Below, one piece after another: positions 22,751-31,561 of a DNA stretch of 31,561 nt. How positions within the stretch are numbered: the first letter of the stretch is position 1; each line of letters starts with the position of its first letter. The notes beneath the pieces are model-generated. The model had not been told where the DNA came from. It did not search any database and saw only the letters and a program-made list of their open reading frames with translations. The DNA comes from Haplomitrium mnioides (lineage: Eukaryota > Marchantiophyta > Haplomitriopsida > Calobryales), in assembly GCA_049999725.1 (NCBI GenBank), contig JBNGIS010020201.1:1-31561 (forward strand). Reading direction: 5' to 3'. The position numbers were made by a program, and so were the translations under genes.

Positions 22751-23007
22751 TCAGAATAAGCCTTTAAGAAGATCAACATTGTACTTAAAATTTTCTTATC
22801 TGCTTCAAGTAGACATTTAAGTTGACAAATACCATTCAAAGATAGCCAAAGTTTATTTGTTGAAAATTGTTTACTCCAAATATTTACATCCAAATCACTC
22901 AACTTGAACTTTAATTGTTGATTGAAGGTAGTATCATTAATCTTTTAAACCAAAAAAGGACTTTGTTGTAGAACCAATTTGAAATCCCAAGTCTCCAGCA
23001 CAAGAGT

Positions 23008-23630
23008 TGCCTATGGTTTTGGAATATAAAACAATTGCATTTCCTTGATAAGACTCGTCACTGTAAAAGCCTTGACACACTTCAAACATTTTGAGAATCT
23101 ACTAAGCATTTGATCAATTTGATTGTGAGTATAGCCGACCATGTGAAATCTCACTTTGATTTTTTGAAAAGCATTCTTGGTAATAAAGAGACTAAGATAT
23201 CCAAATAAAATAGAATTCTTATTCTCTCGTATCACATTGTCCAACTGAAGATACAATGTGGGAAGTAGCGCCCTTGAAACTCACATAGTACTTTAATGAG
23301 CACTATAACAAATAAACTTGAGTCACTTCTTAAGTTTTTCTAAGTTAAAAAGACCCTTGAAGAAAGAGTATGATTGAAAATATGAGCGCTAAGAATGTGC
23401 ACACCCACCAAACAATCTTTATCAATGTTTTTTGGTGGTGAAGGCCAATGTGGAATCACTATTTTCTTTTGATCCATGTTATTGTTCATAAATCCCAAAT
23501 ACTTGTGACTATCGACAAACCATTTTCTTTGATGGTTTGCAAGTTTTGCTCTTTCTTTTATTTGTTGGTCACAATGAAGAAACAATTGTTGATTAATTTG
23601 ACTAAACCACCAAAAGAAAACCAAAACATA
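23008..23630 (-). pseudogene. DUF7869-like gene fragment, transposase-like
   Basis: On the minus strand one reads 'HCDQQIKERAKLANHQRKWF', 'SHKYLGFMNNNMDQKKIVIP' with HW following, then after a frame change 'ALLPTLYLQLDNVIRENKNS' and 'ILFGYLSLFITKNAFQKIKV', then 'RFHMVGYTHNQIDQMLSRFS'. The blocks DGMDQ-K, LQLDN-ENKN and VGHTH-IDQ-FSR define the DUF7869 family as I know it. The family's role is uncertain; the spaced Asp motifs suggest an RNase H/DDE-like fold (inference). The first block has NNNMDQ where IDGMDQ is usual, so that Asp is lost. The N-terminal cysteine region is not seen. Weak continuation may reach down to about 22750. Confidence 0.75.
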
Positions 23631-23816
23631 TAAACATTTCTTGGAAACATGTATTGAAATTGAGAATTTAAAAAGAGGATGGGATGAGTATACAATGCAT
23701 AAAATGAACTCCCTTACACCTTAAGTATAGTAAGTATTCCAAACAAATTCTCAACATGAAGAGGTTCAAAAGTAGCATCAAGGATTCATTGTCTCAATTT
23801 AAATTTAAGATTTTTA

Positions 23817-24420
23817 GGCTTGTTTTGACTCTAACTGCGCACAAGATTCAAACCAAAAATAGAAAAACCTAGGTGCGCACAAGGTTAAAACAACACTAAC
23901 AACTTTTAACACGCTTTGATCATAGTATTCAAACCAAGAATAACAAAATCTCTAGGCATAGGGTCACAAACAACAACAACAATTCCTAGGCTTGCTTTGA
24001 CTCTATGTGCATATATGATTGAAATCAACAATAACCAAACCTTTGCGTGCATAGGGTTACAAACAACAACAACAACAACAACAACAAATTGTAAGCTTGT
24101 TTTGACTATAGGTGCATTTTGGATTAGAAGCAACAATAGAAAAACATATTCATGTATAGGTTCACAAAAAACAACAACAATTCCTATGCTCACTTTGACT
24201 CCCAACGTGCTTAGAATTCAAACCAACAATAACAACACCTATACGCATATAGAGTCACAAACAACAACAACAATTTATAGGCTTCTTTTGACTCTATATG
24301 TGTTTACAATTCAATCCAACAACAACAAAGCCTTTACATGTTTAAGGTCACAAAGAACAACAACATATTCATGGCTAGCTTTGACTTTAGTGAGTTTTAG
24401 AATAGCAACTCTCACTCAGT
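23817..24420 (+). repeat. 93-bp minisatellite, about 6 units
   Basis: Units begin near 23817, 23908, 23989, 24093, 24187, 24280 and 24373 with (G)GCTTGCTTTGACT-like words. They contain CAACAA runs and a TGCGTGCATAGGGTT core. Spacings are 93-94 bp in the last four units; the 104-bp step comes from extra CAA triplets (about 24063-24087). Because 93 is three times 31, one frame stays open for 168 codons as a 31-residue repeat. The opposite strand is open as well, so these are not taken as genes. Confidence 0.9.
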
Positions 24421-24753
24421 GAGTTCTGCAAGCTTGACTCTTCAAGGTTTGCTAAATCAAATAAGCTTTTTAGATAACAAATAAAAGGAGCATCTTAATA
24501 ATTTTTCTATTTTAAAAGCCAAAGTAGTTTCTTACCTTTGTAGGACTTCAAAATGGATTTCTTCTACATTGATTTAATTTATTTTCACATTGACAAACAC
24601 CAAATCTATCAAATTTAGGAGTTTTGACATTTAGAAAATATGTTCTCCAATGTTTTGTAAAACCAAAAAAACTTATAATATAATCAAGGTCATTTTTCTT
24701 GTATAATAGTCAAAAACTTCCCATTTGGTAAAATTATCCAACAAATTATTGAC
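24421..24753. other. Intergenic, no gene seen
   Basis: AT-rich. No domain recognised on either strand. Confidence 0.4.
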
Positions 24754-25155
24754 TTTGTCAGTCGGCATTCTCTTACAACACCTTTGAAAAAATTATCCAT
24801 CCACACAGACATGAATACTCCTTTGGCAGATAATTCTCTATTTTCAAAAGTGTCTTTGAGATCTGCATTCTTGAGATTTGTATCTTTTAGATTCTATCAC
24901 TCTCTATAGATAGTATTAACTTGAAGGCTCTTCCACATACAACAATACCACCAAGCAAAGTCAATCAATTGTCAAGGTTGAAATCTTTTCTCAGTATTTC
25001 TCATTCCAATGTAATATCTTTATTATTCATACTTTGTCAAAAGTACATTTCTCTTACAACTCTTGAAAAATCTGTCTTACACAACAACAAACAATTATTT
25101 CGGCAATATAAAATTTTCCTCAATTTCAGAAGTGATATTGGATCAAGAATTTTCT
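24754..25155. repeat. Diverged tandem duplication, 279-bp offset
   Basis: 24754-24876 and 25033-25155 align with small gaps. Shared words are TTTGTCA, TTCTCTTACAAC, TTGAAAAA, GGCA-ATA and TTTTCARAAGTG. Identity is about 60% by eye. On the minus strand both encode an 'F-x-x-VVRE' string, so they might be decayed parts of a duplicated minus-strand exon; no family is assigned. Confidence 0.5.
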
Positions 25156-25545
25156 TTATGAAGCTCTCACTATGATAGACTTTCAACAAAGAATTATCAC
25201 ATAAAGGATTTACTAGTTTTGGTTTTGGCCCAAATAAAGAACTTTTATATTTGGCTGGTTGATTGGGTATGTATGCAAATCTAGTCACTAGAGAAAAATC
25301 ACTATCTTCAAGATTTTATGCATCATCGAAAGTATTTTTCAGTTTCAAAATTATTATTTTTCAGTTTGGGTAAACAAGTTTGAGTTGTAAGAGAGCTTGA
25401 CCAAGCTGAAGCAAAATCTTCACCAAAATCTTGAGCATAAGGAAGTAATTTTTCTTGAACAATTAGAACCCTTGGCAATAACTCACTTTTTGATTTAATG
25501 TTGTCAATAATGATAACATGTCACAATCAAAATTGATATAGTCAT

Positions 25546-25959
25546 TCAATTCCGTGCTCTTAGACTTCTTGAAAAACATATTTGCTCTTGGATTTTGTCA
25601 TCTTCATTGGTTGTTGACAAAGACACCTCCACAACATTCTCATGATTGTCACTTGAATGCCAATTAGTAGACTTCAAGGTGTCTTTCGTGTTGAACTTCT
25701 TGAATCCAAAAAGATGAGCTCTGGTTTTGTTGAAACAAAGTTTGGTTAGAATGTCAAACCCAAGGGGTGTATTGGTCTTGGTGTTTTCAAAGTCTCTAAA
25801 GGGAACTAACTTTGATTGCTTGATCAGTAAGCTAGATTCCATGCGTGCATAGGGTTGAGTCTTGGATTGTATGCATGCATATAGTTCACTCCTACAATCT
25901 TTATTTGTTGACATATCATATTGAGCAATAGATGTGTTTTTTCCTAAAATACTAGCCAT
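25546..25959 (-). CDS. Unrecognised 137-codon open frame
   Basis: The frame runs from an ATG at 25957-25959 to a stop at 25546-25548. It starts MASILGKNTSIAQYDMS and ends with a Glu/Asp-rich then basic tail (RSLRARN). I recognise no domain, signal peptide or membrane segment. Its residues about 28-45 are encoded by two copies of the TGCATGCATA-type core (25839-25888), so a minisatellite unit lies within the frame. It reads on the same strand as the DUF7869-like relic 2 kb away and could be an upstream exon of it; equally it could be chance. Confidence 0.2.
   Translation of the reverse strand: MASILGKNTSIAQYDMSTNKDCRSELYACIQSKTQPYARMESSLLIKQSKLVPFRDFENTKTNTPLGFDILTKLCFNKTRAHLFGFKKFNTKDTLKSTNWHSSDNHENVVEVSLSTTNEDDKIQEQICFSRSLRARN
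25839..25888. repeat. Two isolated copies of the TGCGCATAG core
   Basis: ATGCGTGCATAGGGTTGAGT and then GTATGCATGCATATAGTTCA, about 30 bp apart. They match the core of the 93-bp and 52-bp minisatellites. Confidence 0.65.
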
Positions 25960-25962
25960 CAA

Positions 25963-26965
25963 ACTTAATACTCTTGGTTTGCCAATGCTTCCCCCCTCAG
26001 AATGACGATTTCAAATTTATCACATTGATTTCTGAAAGTCACACATTTTTTAGAACAAAAATCTTGAAATTCTAATCGTTTTCTACCTTTTGATGCTCAT
26101 GCTATTTCAAATAGACAAAACACAAAGTGGAAAGCTTGTTGAGTGGTTGGATCAAATAATCACAATACATGATTGTATCCCAAAAAATTGGTTTTTTTGG
26201 AAAAAAATTCACAAAATGATAAAATAATGCAAAAGTTTTGGAGAAAAAAGAAAAAAACTAGAAAAATAAAAATGAGTACCGCTTTATATACTAAATTTTT
26301 TTCCACCACGTGAGACTACATAGCAAAAGCTAAGAAAATCATTTTTTTTTTGCAAGAAAGTCAAATTTTAAAATTTAAGGTATAAAAAGAATGATAATGG
26401 AAAGTTTCTTTCCATTGTCACAAACACAATTATGAGATTTATTTTTTCTCTCGTAGTTATTTTTGCATTTACCCACCACTTAGCTTTATTTCACCTTTTT
26501 GTTTTATACTACCTTCTCTCTTTCAGTTTTAGAATCTGGTTGTGTTTTATTTTGATACCTTGGAAAATGGCGACATAAACAATAGCTCCAAAACCAGCAC
26601 AACCAAAACCCTATTAGTATGCCAATGTTTTGAAGTTTATTGAGCCCACACAACTAGCCAATGAATAGCTAGTTTGTTTTAGAACAATTAAGGACATCGA
26701 GCATCATCTGCACCTATTTCAAGAGGAAGGCAAGAAATTCAATATGGGCTGTTTGGTCCAAGTTACAATGATTTAGGAGGGCAATAAGACCCACATTGGG
26801 CTCCTTGTGGAGTGAGAGAATGGTATTGGTCTTTGAAAGACATCTCCTAAGAAATTTCGCTTCAACAAAATGAAGCCAATGAACCTACTTACCTCGGACT
26901 TATAGGAGTCGTATAAAGATAGAAAGGTGATTATTTCTAACTTAACAGTTTTATTGTTGTCAAAA
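25963..26965. other. Intergenic, A-rich then mixed
   Basis: A-rich around 26150-26400. It holds CCACGTGAG (a G-box-like CACGTG) near 26305, too isolated to call functional. An 89-codon minus frame at 26773-27042 runs into the 24-bp minisatellite and has no domain. Confidence 0.4.
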
Positions 26966-27371
26966 GTCCATGTGAGCATGAACACAAAAGTCCCTTCGTG
27001 TGTGGACTTTGGAGTCAAGAGCCCATACACGCATGGGCTCATGAGTTCTTGTGCACTTGGTAGTTTGTAACTAGGTGTGCAAGGACTAAAGAGTCAATAT
27101 GTGCATAGACTTGTAAGTCTCTGCATGTAGGGACTTGTGATTCAATGCGGGTAAGTACTTGTGAGTCCTTGCATGTTGGGACTTGTGATTCAATGTGGGT
27201 ATGGACTCATGAGTCCATGTATGCATGAACTTGTGAGTCAACATGCGCATGAAGTTTTGAGTCTCTATGCAAATAGACTTGTGAGACAATGTGGGCATGG
27301 AGTCTTGATACCATGTGAGCATGGTCTTGTGAGTCAATAAGCATATGGACTCATGAGTTCTTGTGCGCTAG
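26966..27371 (+). repeat. 24-bp minisatellite, about 16 units
   Basis: The unit is close to GTC-AATGTGGGCATGGACTTGTGA (24 bp). Eleven consecutive units from about 27091 keep the period; five more irregular units (24-31 bp) precede them. Units alternate between GTC and TTC/GAC starts. As 24 is a multiple of three, the minus strand stays open as eight-residue repeats (LNHKSMHT-like). One unit contains ATGTGCATAGACTTGT, the core of the other minisatellites. Confidence 0.93.
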
Positions 27372-28826
27372 GACTAACTGTAATTCACTCAATTATGTTC
27401 CACCCTATTATGCCTTGTTCAATTTAAGGTTTTTAATTCTAACACTTTTGTTTTGTTTTAGTTTTCTCAATTTCTCTTAGATTGTATGAACTAGTATCCT
27501 AATGCCAAGCAAGACGTCAAGGTACCTAGATTGACCGTTGTTCTAGTGCGGAAACTTTTGCTATTAGAGTGACTAATGGACAATTTGCTCCAAAGAATAG
27601 AAAGGAAATTAAGTCGGCAGAAGGCTCAGCAAGGAAAAAACGGTTGTGCAAAAGAAAAAAAACCAGTGTAGGCATATGTTTGGTCTTGATGTGCAAGGCA
27701 TATGGGGAGGAGCCCTACTATTCTTTGGTTGGTGTTGTAGTATAAAGCCTAACTTCTGGTTATGAGTAACTAGATTGGAATAGATAAGGACCCCCGCTGA
27801 TCGGGCTATCTAGGGATACTCTTGGTCGTGGTGGTAGTGAGGTCCACCAAAACTCAAGGGATCGTGAGGGTGCTTCTTCCCTCAAGACTGGCTAAAGACC
27901 TGCAAACGACTTTGGGCATGTTGGTTGGTCTTTTGGTTCAGGAATAGTAGCCTATAACAGAATTGAAATAACGTGAATGCATCTGAATTTTAGATGTTTG
28001 AACATGGAAAGACAAAACAACATAGATGCGTAAATTGAAATCACAAGTGTTCACAATGACAAGAATAGTAATTTACTGAAAAAGGGTTTAAATGATAGCC
28101 AATGCAGGTACAATTTTTGGAACATTCGACTTCCCACGTGGGCATAACACCTCAACTATTCACGTTTCTACTCTTCCCTCGCTTATAGCTCTGTTGGACT
28201 CATACTTCTACTCCTCTCTCAGTGAGTATCCACCACAAACCCACTACCATCACACTCATGAATATTACTAACGTACCACATAAACTTCCCCAAGTACAGA
28301 ACACAAGGCAGACTCTAATAAAAGGACAAGATACTATAATCACGTACAAAAAAATAGAACAACCCATTATTTTTAATTTTCTATTACCTTAGCTACCAGC
28401 CATGGTCAACCAACTAGAAATAGAACCGTTCTCGCAGTGAGCCCACTAGTATATTGAGGTAGCTTCTCCACTTAATCCCTTGATATATTGTTGCATGTGT
28501 CGCCCTTCTCCAGTTCCACATATCCCACTCCCTTTCTGCACTACTGTCCTTTCCCAGATCTCTTTATGACATGAAGCCCAACCCAATCAAACCTTGTCAC
28601 TCCTTGGTCACCTATTCCGCTACACAATCCCTTTTACCACCATACTTCTTACTATACCGCGTCTACTCCTTATCTCCATGGGCTTGAAATCCCTTCTTCT
28701 AACTTACCACCTCTACTTTACCCCTTATTCGCCCCTAATTCTTCTTACCCATCCTTCCTTCTCATATAACTTCCTCTTCAACCTTGGTCCTAAGTACAAC
28801 CCATCTGCTAATGTAAGGGACTCACT
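27372..28826. other. Intergenic, no gene seen
   Basis: Mixed composition, more G-rich near 27690-27960, then C/T-rich from about 28140. CACGTG at about 28137. An 83-codon frame at 28594-28845 is Leu/Pro/Tyr-rich and unrecognised. Confidence 0.4.
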
Positions 28827-29021
28827 AACCTTGACTCCCTCCTAGCCACTCTCCCAGTAGTCTACTCCTAGTTTTACCCCTCCAACTCGCTAACATTGAC
28901 TCCCTCCTAGCCACTCTCCTAGTAGTCTACTCCTAGTTTTACCCATCAAACTTGGTAACCTTGACTCCCTCTTAGCCACTCTCCTCGTAGTCTACTCCTA
29001 GTTTTACCCCTCCAATATATC
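28827..29021 (+). repeat. 65-bp tandem repeat x 3
   Basis: Units start at 28827, 28892 and 28957 with AACCTTGACTCCCTC or AACATTGACTCCCTC. They share TAGCCACTCTCC and AGTCTACTCCTAGTTTTACC. Units differ at few positions, so the array is fairly young. Confidence 0.95.
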
Positions 29022-31293
29022 CCTCACAAAGTGAAATATTGTGGCCAAGAGGGGATTACTCTTCCCCTAGAAGACCCACCCGACACCTAATTCGCAGCTT
29101 TCCACCCTACTACGACTCGATGAACAGACCTTCCAAGGGACTGCAAGCACAACTCCTCCACTGAAATCCAATGTGTAGGCACCTAATTTGTATTTTTATT
29201 TTAGTTTTTTGTTTGATTTGATGCAATCTCTTCTGCTGTCTCTGTCATGGCTCCAATTCAGTCACTAATATCCAAGAGAGATGGACTCTATTTTTTTTCA
29301 TGCTCTTCCACCCCAGCTACTATTTTCTCCATCCCTCAAATTGTCGCTACACATCTGTACATTACACTCTCCTGCTTGAAATCCTAGGTCCATGGTCCGT
29401 CTCAACTTCTACTCCCATCGTTGATTCAACTTCAACACTCCTTTTTCTGCCTCACTTCGGTAGGACCGCGGAAGATTTGTGTCGATTGGAGGAAAAATCA
29501 GCGTGTAACCACAGACCCTCCTTTGGATTTCTTGATTTTCTTTGTTCTTGCAATTCATTAGGACTCCTCCATACTCCATTCTGTTGTCATCACCTGATTG
29601 CTCACAGCAACTACCTCATTCGTATATCCTACTCATTCCACGCTTGCACCCCTTCCTTTCTACATCTAGTGGAAAATGAGACTTATAGAGTTGCGATCAC
29701 CGTGAGCATCACTTTTTGGGAGAATTCCTCTTGCCCAATCTTCAGTTTTGTGGAGTTGCCGATGGTCGCCTCCTGCGATCAGTTCCTCTTCAAGGTGTGT
29801 TTCGAGCTCTAACAAGGACTGAATAAGCATGAATGTGAGAGACGTGATCTCTTCTTGATTCCAATTGCCTCTATCTCTGCCAATGGATTATTCATAAACT
29901 CTCCCCTACGTAGAGTTCTTCCTTTGTTCTCATTCCTTCACTCGATCCAGCTTTGTCCAGGTCCTAGCCTTTGTCTTGAGACGATTTCCACCATCCAGCA
30001 TAGCTACTCATGAAATGGACATGTATATTGATTATTGAGGTCATCAGGTATCTATTCCTCCCTTCATCGCGACTCCCTGGCAAGCAATCACCTCCTCCAC
30101 TTCCAAAATCAACAGGCATGACCTGATTTTTCCCCTTAGATCACATTGTTGTGATGAAGTTGGAGGTCAAGCAGAGGCGCAAAGGGGACCTCACAGCATC
30201 CCCAAGATCAAGAGGTTGGATTTCTTTCCACCTAATGTGCATAGTCTGAATCATCTAGCTCAATGTAGCCCTAAAACCAACCAAGAGGTGCACGCAGAAG
30301 ATTTTTGGACTCCAACAATTGTCTCCCTTGTTCGCACAATTCTTTTCTTAAGATGAATGGCACATGAACCTCCAAAAATTTCAATTACATTAAGAACACT
30401 TTCTAGGAGATCGCATTTGGCGCAACCGTTGCCAAATTTCATCGTGTAAACACTGTCAACTCCATATTAAAGTGTTAAGTTCCTCCATCTGAACAAAAAT
30501 CTATTGGAGTAATTCTTGTAGGTTGCATGAGGAGCTATTTGTCCATGCATGTCAAATCCTCCTCTTGGTTATTAGTTTCAATTTAGGCTCTGCTTCTTCT
30601 GTTTGACGTCAACTGCTACATGTCCACGCAAAAACATCCCTTGATTTTCTACATAGGACTGATATGTGCCTCACTTCCTTCAGCGCACTTCGATGTGCCT
30701 TTCTCAAACATCAAATAAATGTCAACAATGTTCCCAAAACCAGCCATATGCTTCACATGCCAAATCTACCTTCCTTTTCCATTCAAATGGCTCCAACAAG
30801 ATCACCTTTCGTAGATCTCTTCCTGTTTTCCATCATGCTACTCATCGATACAGGTACCTACTTTATCATCTGATGTCAACACGCACAACTTCATCTTTGC
30901 CATTGGCATCATCCTTCTACACGATCATGTACTCCTCTTCAGTGCCAGGATGGAGACCAACCTCATTCATGCTCTTTTCTTTGTGAATGCATGTCTCTTC
31001 TCTCGATCACACGTAGCCGCATTCACTTCGCCTTAACCATTTCCTCAGTTCGGATATATGTCTTTCACAATTTAATGCTAAAACCACCTTTGTTTTTTCT
31101 GCCTCCCCTGTTGCATGCTACTGTTCCTTCACGTTGTCAACTCCCATTGAAAGAGATCTTCCTCATTCCCATCGCTTCATTCATCCAATTCTTACAGCAC
31201 CTCCAAATCCTCCAACCAAAAAGAAAGAAAGAATGCTTCTCCCTCCAAGAACGGCGCTGCACCAAAATCAAGAAGGTGAGAGTGAGAGAACGG
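29022..31293. other. C/T-rich intergenic DNA, no gene supported
   Basis: The longest frame is 29300-29812 (ATG, 170 codons, plus). It is rich in Ser, Phe, Leu, His and Cys, has no domain I recognise, and lies in C/T-rich DNA where long frames are easily open. Shorter frames at 30664-30986 and 30991-31424 overlap in several phases. Composition resembles 13456-16581; both stretches may be one repeat family, as their ends at 16582 and 31294 align. Confidence 0.35.
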
Positions 31294-31440
31294 GGGGCAA
31301 AAACGAGCCCCTTTTCTTTCTTTATGTGGCCCTAACTCCCACACGCGGGAGTTTTTTTTATCTACGCCATCCATTTAAACCCATTTTTTCTCATCTTGTC
31401 TCCTTAGCTTGGCTGGTAGCTTAGGTTTAATACTAGTTAA
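31294..31440 (+). repeat. Repeat shared with 16582-16770, copy B
   Basis: Two hairpins come first: GGGGC/GCCCC (31294-31311, followed by TTTT) and ACTCCC/GGGAGT (31335-31352, followed by eight T). GTGGCCCTAACTC, ATCTACGCCATCCATTT and GGCTGGTAGCTTAGG then match copy A in order. Confidence 0.6.
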
Positions 31441-31524
31441 TTAATATTTTGCTCTTCTTTACTAACCCAAACAAATTTTCCATATACCACAAAAACACAA
31501 AACATGTACTTGCACAATTTTACA

Positions 31525-31525
<1 letters not shown>

Positions 31526-31561
<36 letters not shown>
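31526..31561. repeat. (AC)n microsatellite
   Basis: Uninterrupted AC dinucleotides to the end of the window. Confidence 0.97.

Noticed and set aside
23906-24205. 99-codon minus-strand frame with a Val run
   Set aside because: It is the reverse of the CAA-rich 93-bp repeat.
26966-27371. Regular repeats considered as a CRISPR array
   Set aside because: Units are directly adjacent with no unique spacers and diverge from each other; it is a minisatellite.
26305-28142. CACGTG G-box words at about 26308, 28137 and 7325
   Set aside because: Single short words without a promoter or gene nearby are expected by chance.
29300-29812. 170-codon plus-strand frame as a gene
   Set aside because: No domain, and its composition follows the C/T-rich DNA; overlapping frames in that DNA are just as open.
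31335-31359. Hairpin plus T-run, resembling a rho-independent terminator
   Set aside because: The setting is a plant nuclear genome and no gene ends here; it is more likely part of the repeat shared with 16582-16770.

Overview
The window looks like nuclear DNA of a vascular plant. It holds broken LTR retrotransposons of plant type, a primer-binding site matching plant initiator-methionine tRNA, long (CT)n and (AC)n microsatellites, AT-rich DNA and three assembly gaps (100, 10 and 400 N). No intact host gene, rRNA, tRNA or CRISPR array was found. Every recognisable reading frame carries stops or frameshifts, so this is old, repeat-filled intergenic DNA, as in large genomes that lose dead elements slowly. 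The species cannot be told from the sequence.

Layout. 1-258: one copy of a dispersed repeat whose partner lies at 19765-20009. 1283-1798: an ORF1-like fragment of a LINE (plus strand). 2233-2368: (CT)n interrupted by a gap. 3342-6530: a decayed Ty3/gypsy pol read on the minus strand, in the order protease, RT, RNase H, integrase core, integrase tail. 6795-7236: four tandem units of about 105 bp carrying paired GAAAGTT motifs. 8821-13455: a Ty1/copia element (gag, protease, integrase, RT, RNase H) with many stops, frameshifts and an extra segment inside RT. 13456-17662: C/T-rich, then AT-rich DNA with a long (CT)n tract, ending at the 400-N gap.

18063-22604: a sequence duplicated on both sides of the next features (18063 and 22492), a 52-bp minisatellite, the second copy of the dispersed repeat, and a short chromovirus (20070-22366). 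The chromovirus keeps both LTRs, PBS, PPT, gag, the end of integrase and a chromodomain, but lacks protease, RT and RNase H. 23008-23630: a broken minus-strand gene resembling DUF7869 proteins, with transposase-like acidic motifs. 23817-27371: a cluster of minisatellites (93-bp and 24-bp periods) and an unrecognised 137-codon frame. 28827-29021: three 65-bp repeats. 31294-31440: a segment homologous to 16582-16770. The window ends in (AC)n.

No genes work together here in a pathway. The most unusual signal is that tandem repeats with different periods (52, 93 and 24 bp), plus isolated copies, share a core close to CTATGCGCATAGACTTTG over roughly 8-10 kb, around the DUF7869-like relic.
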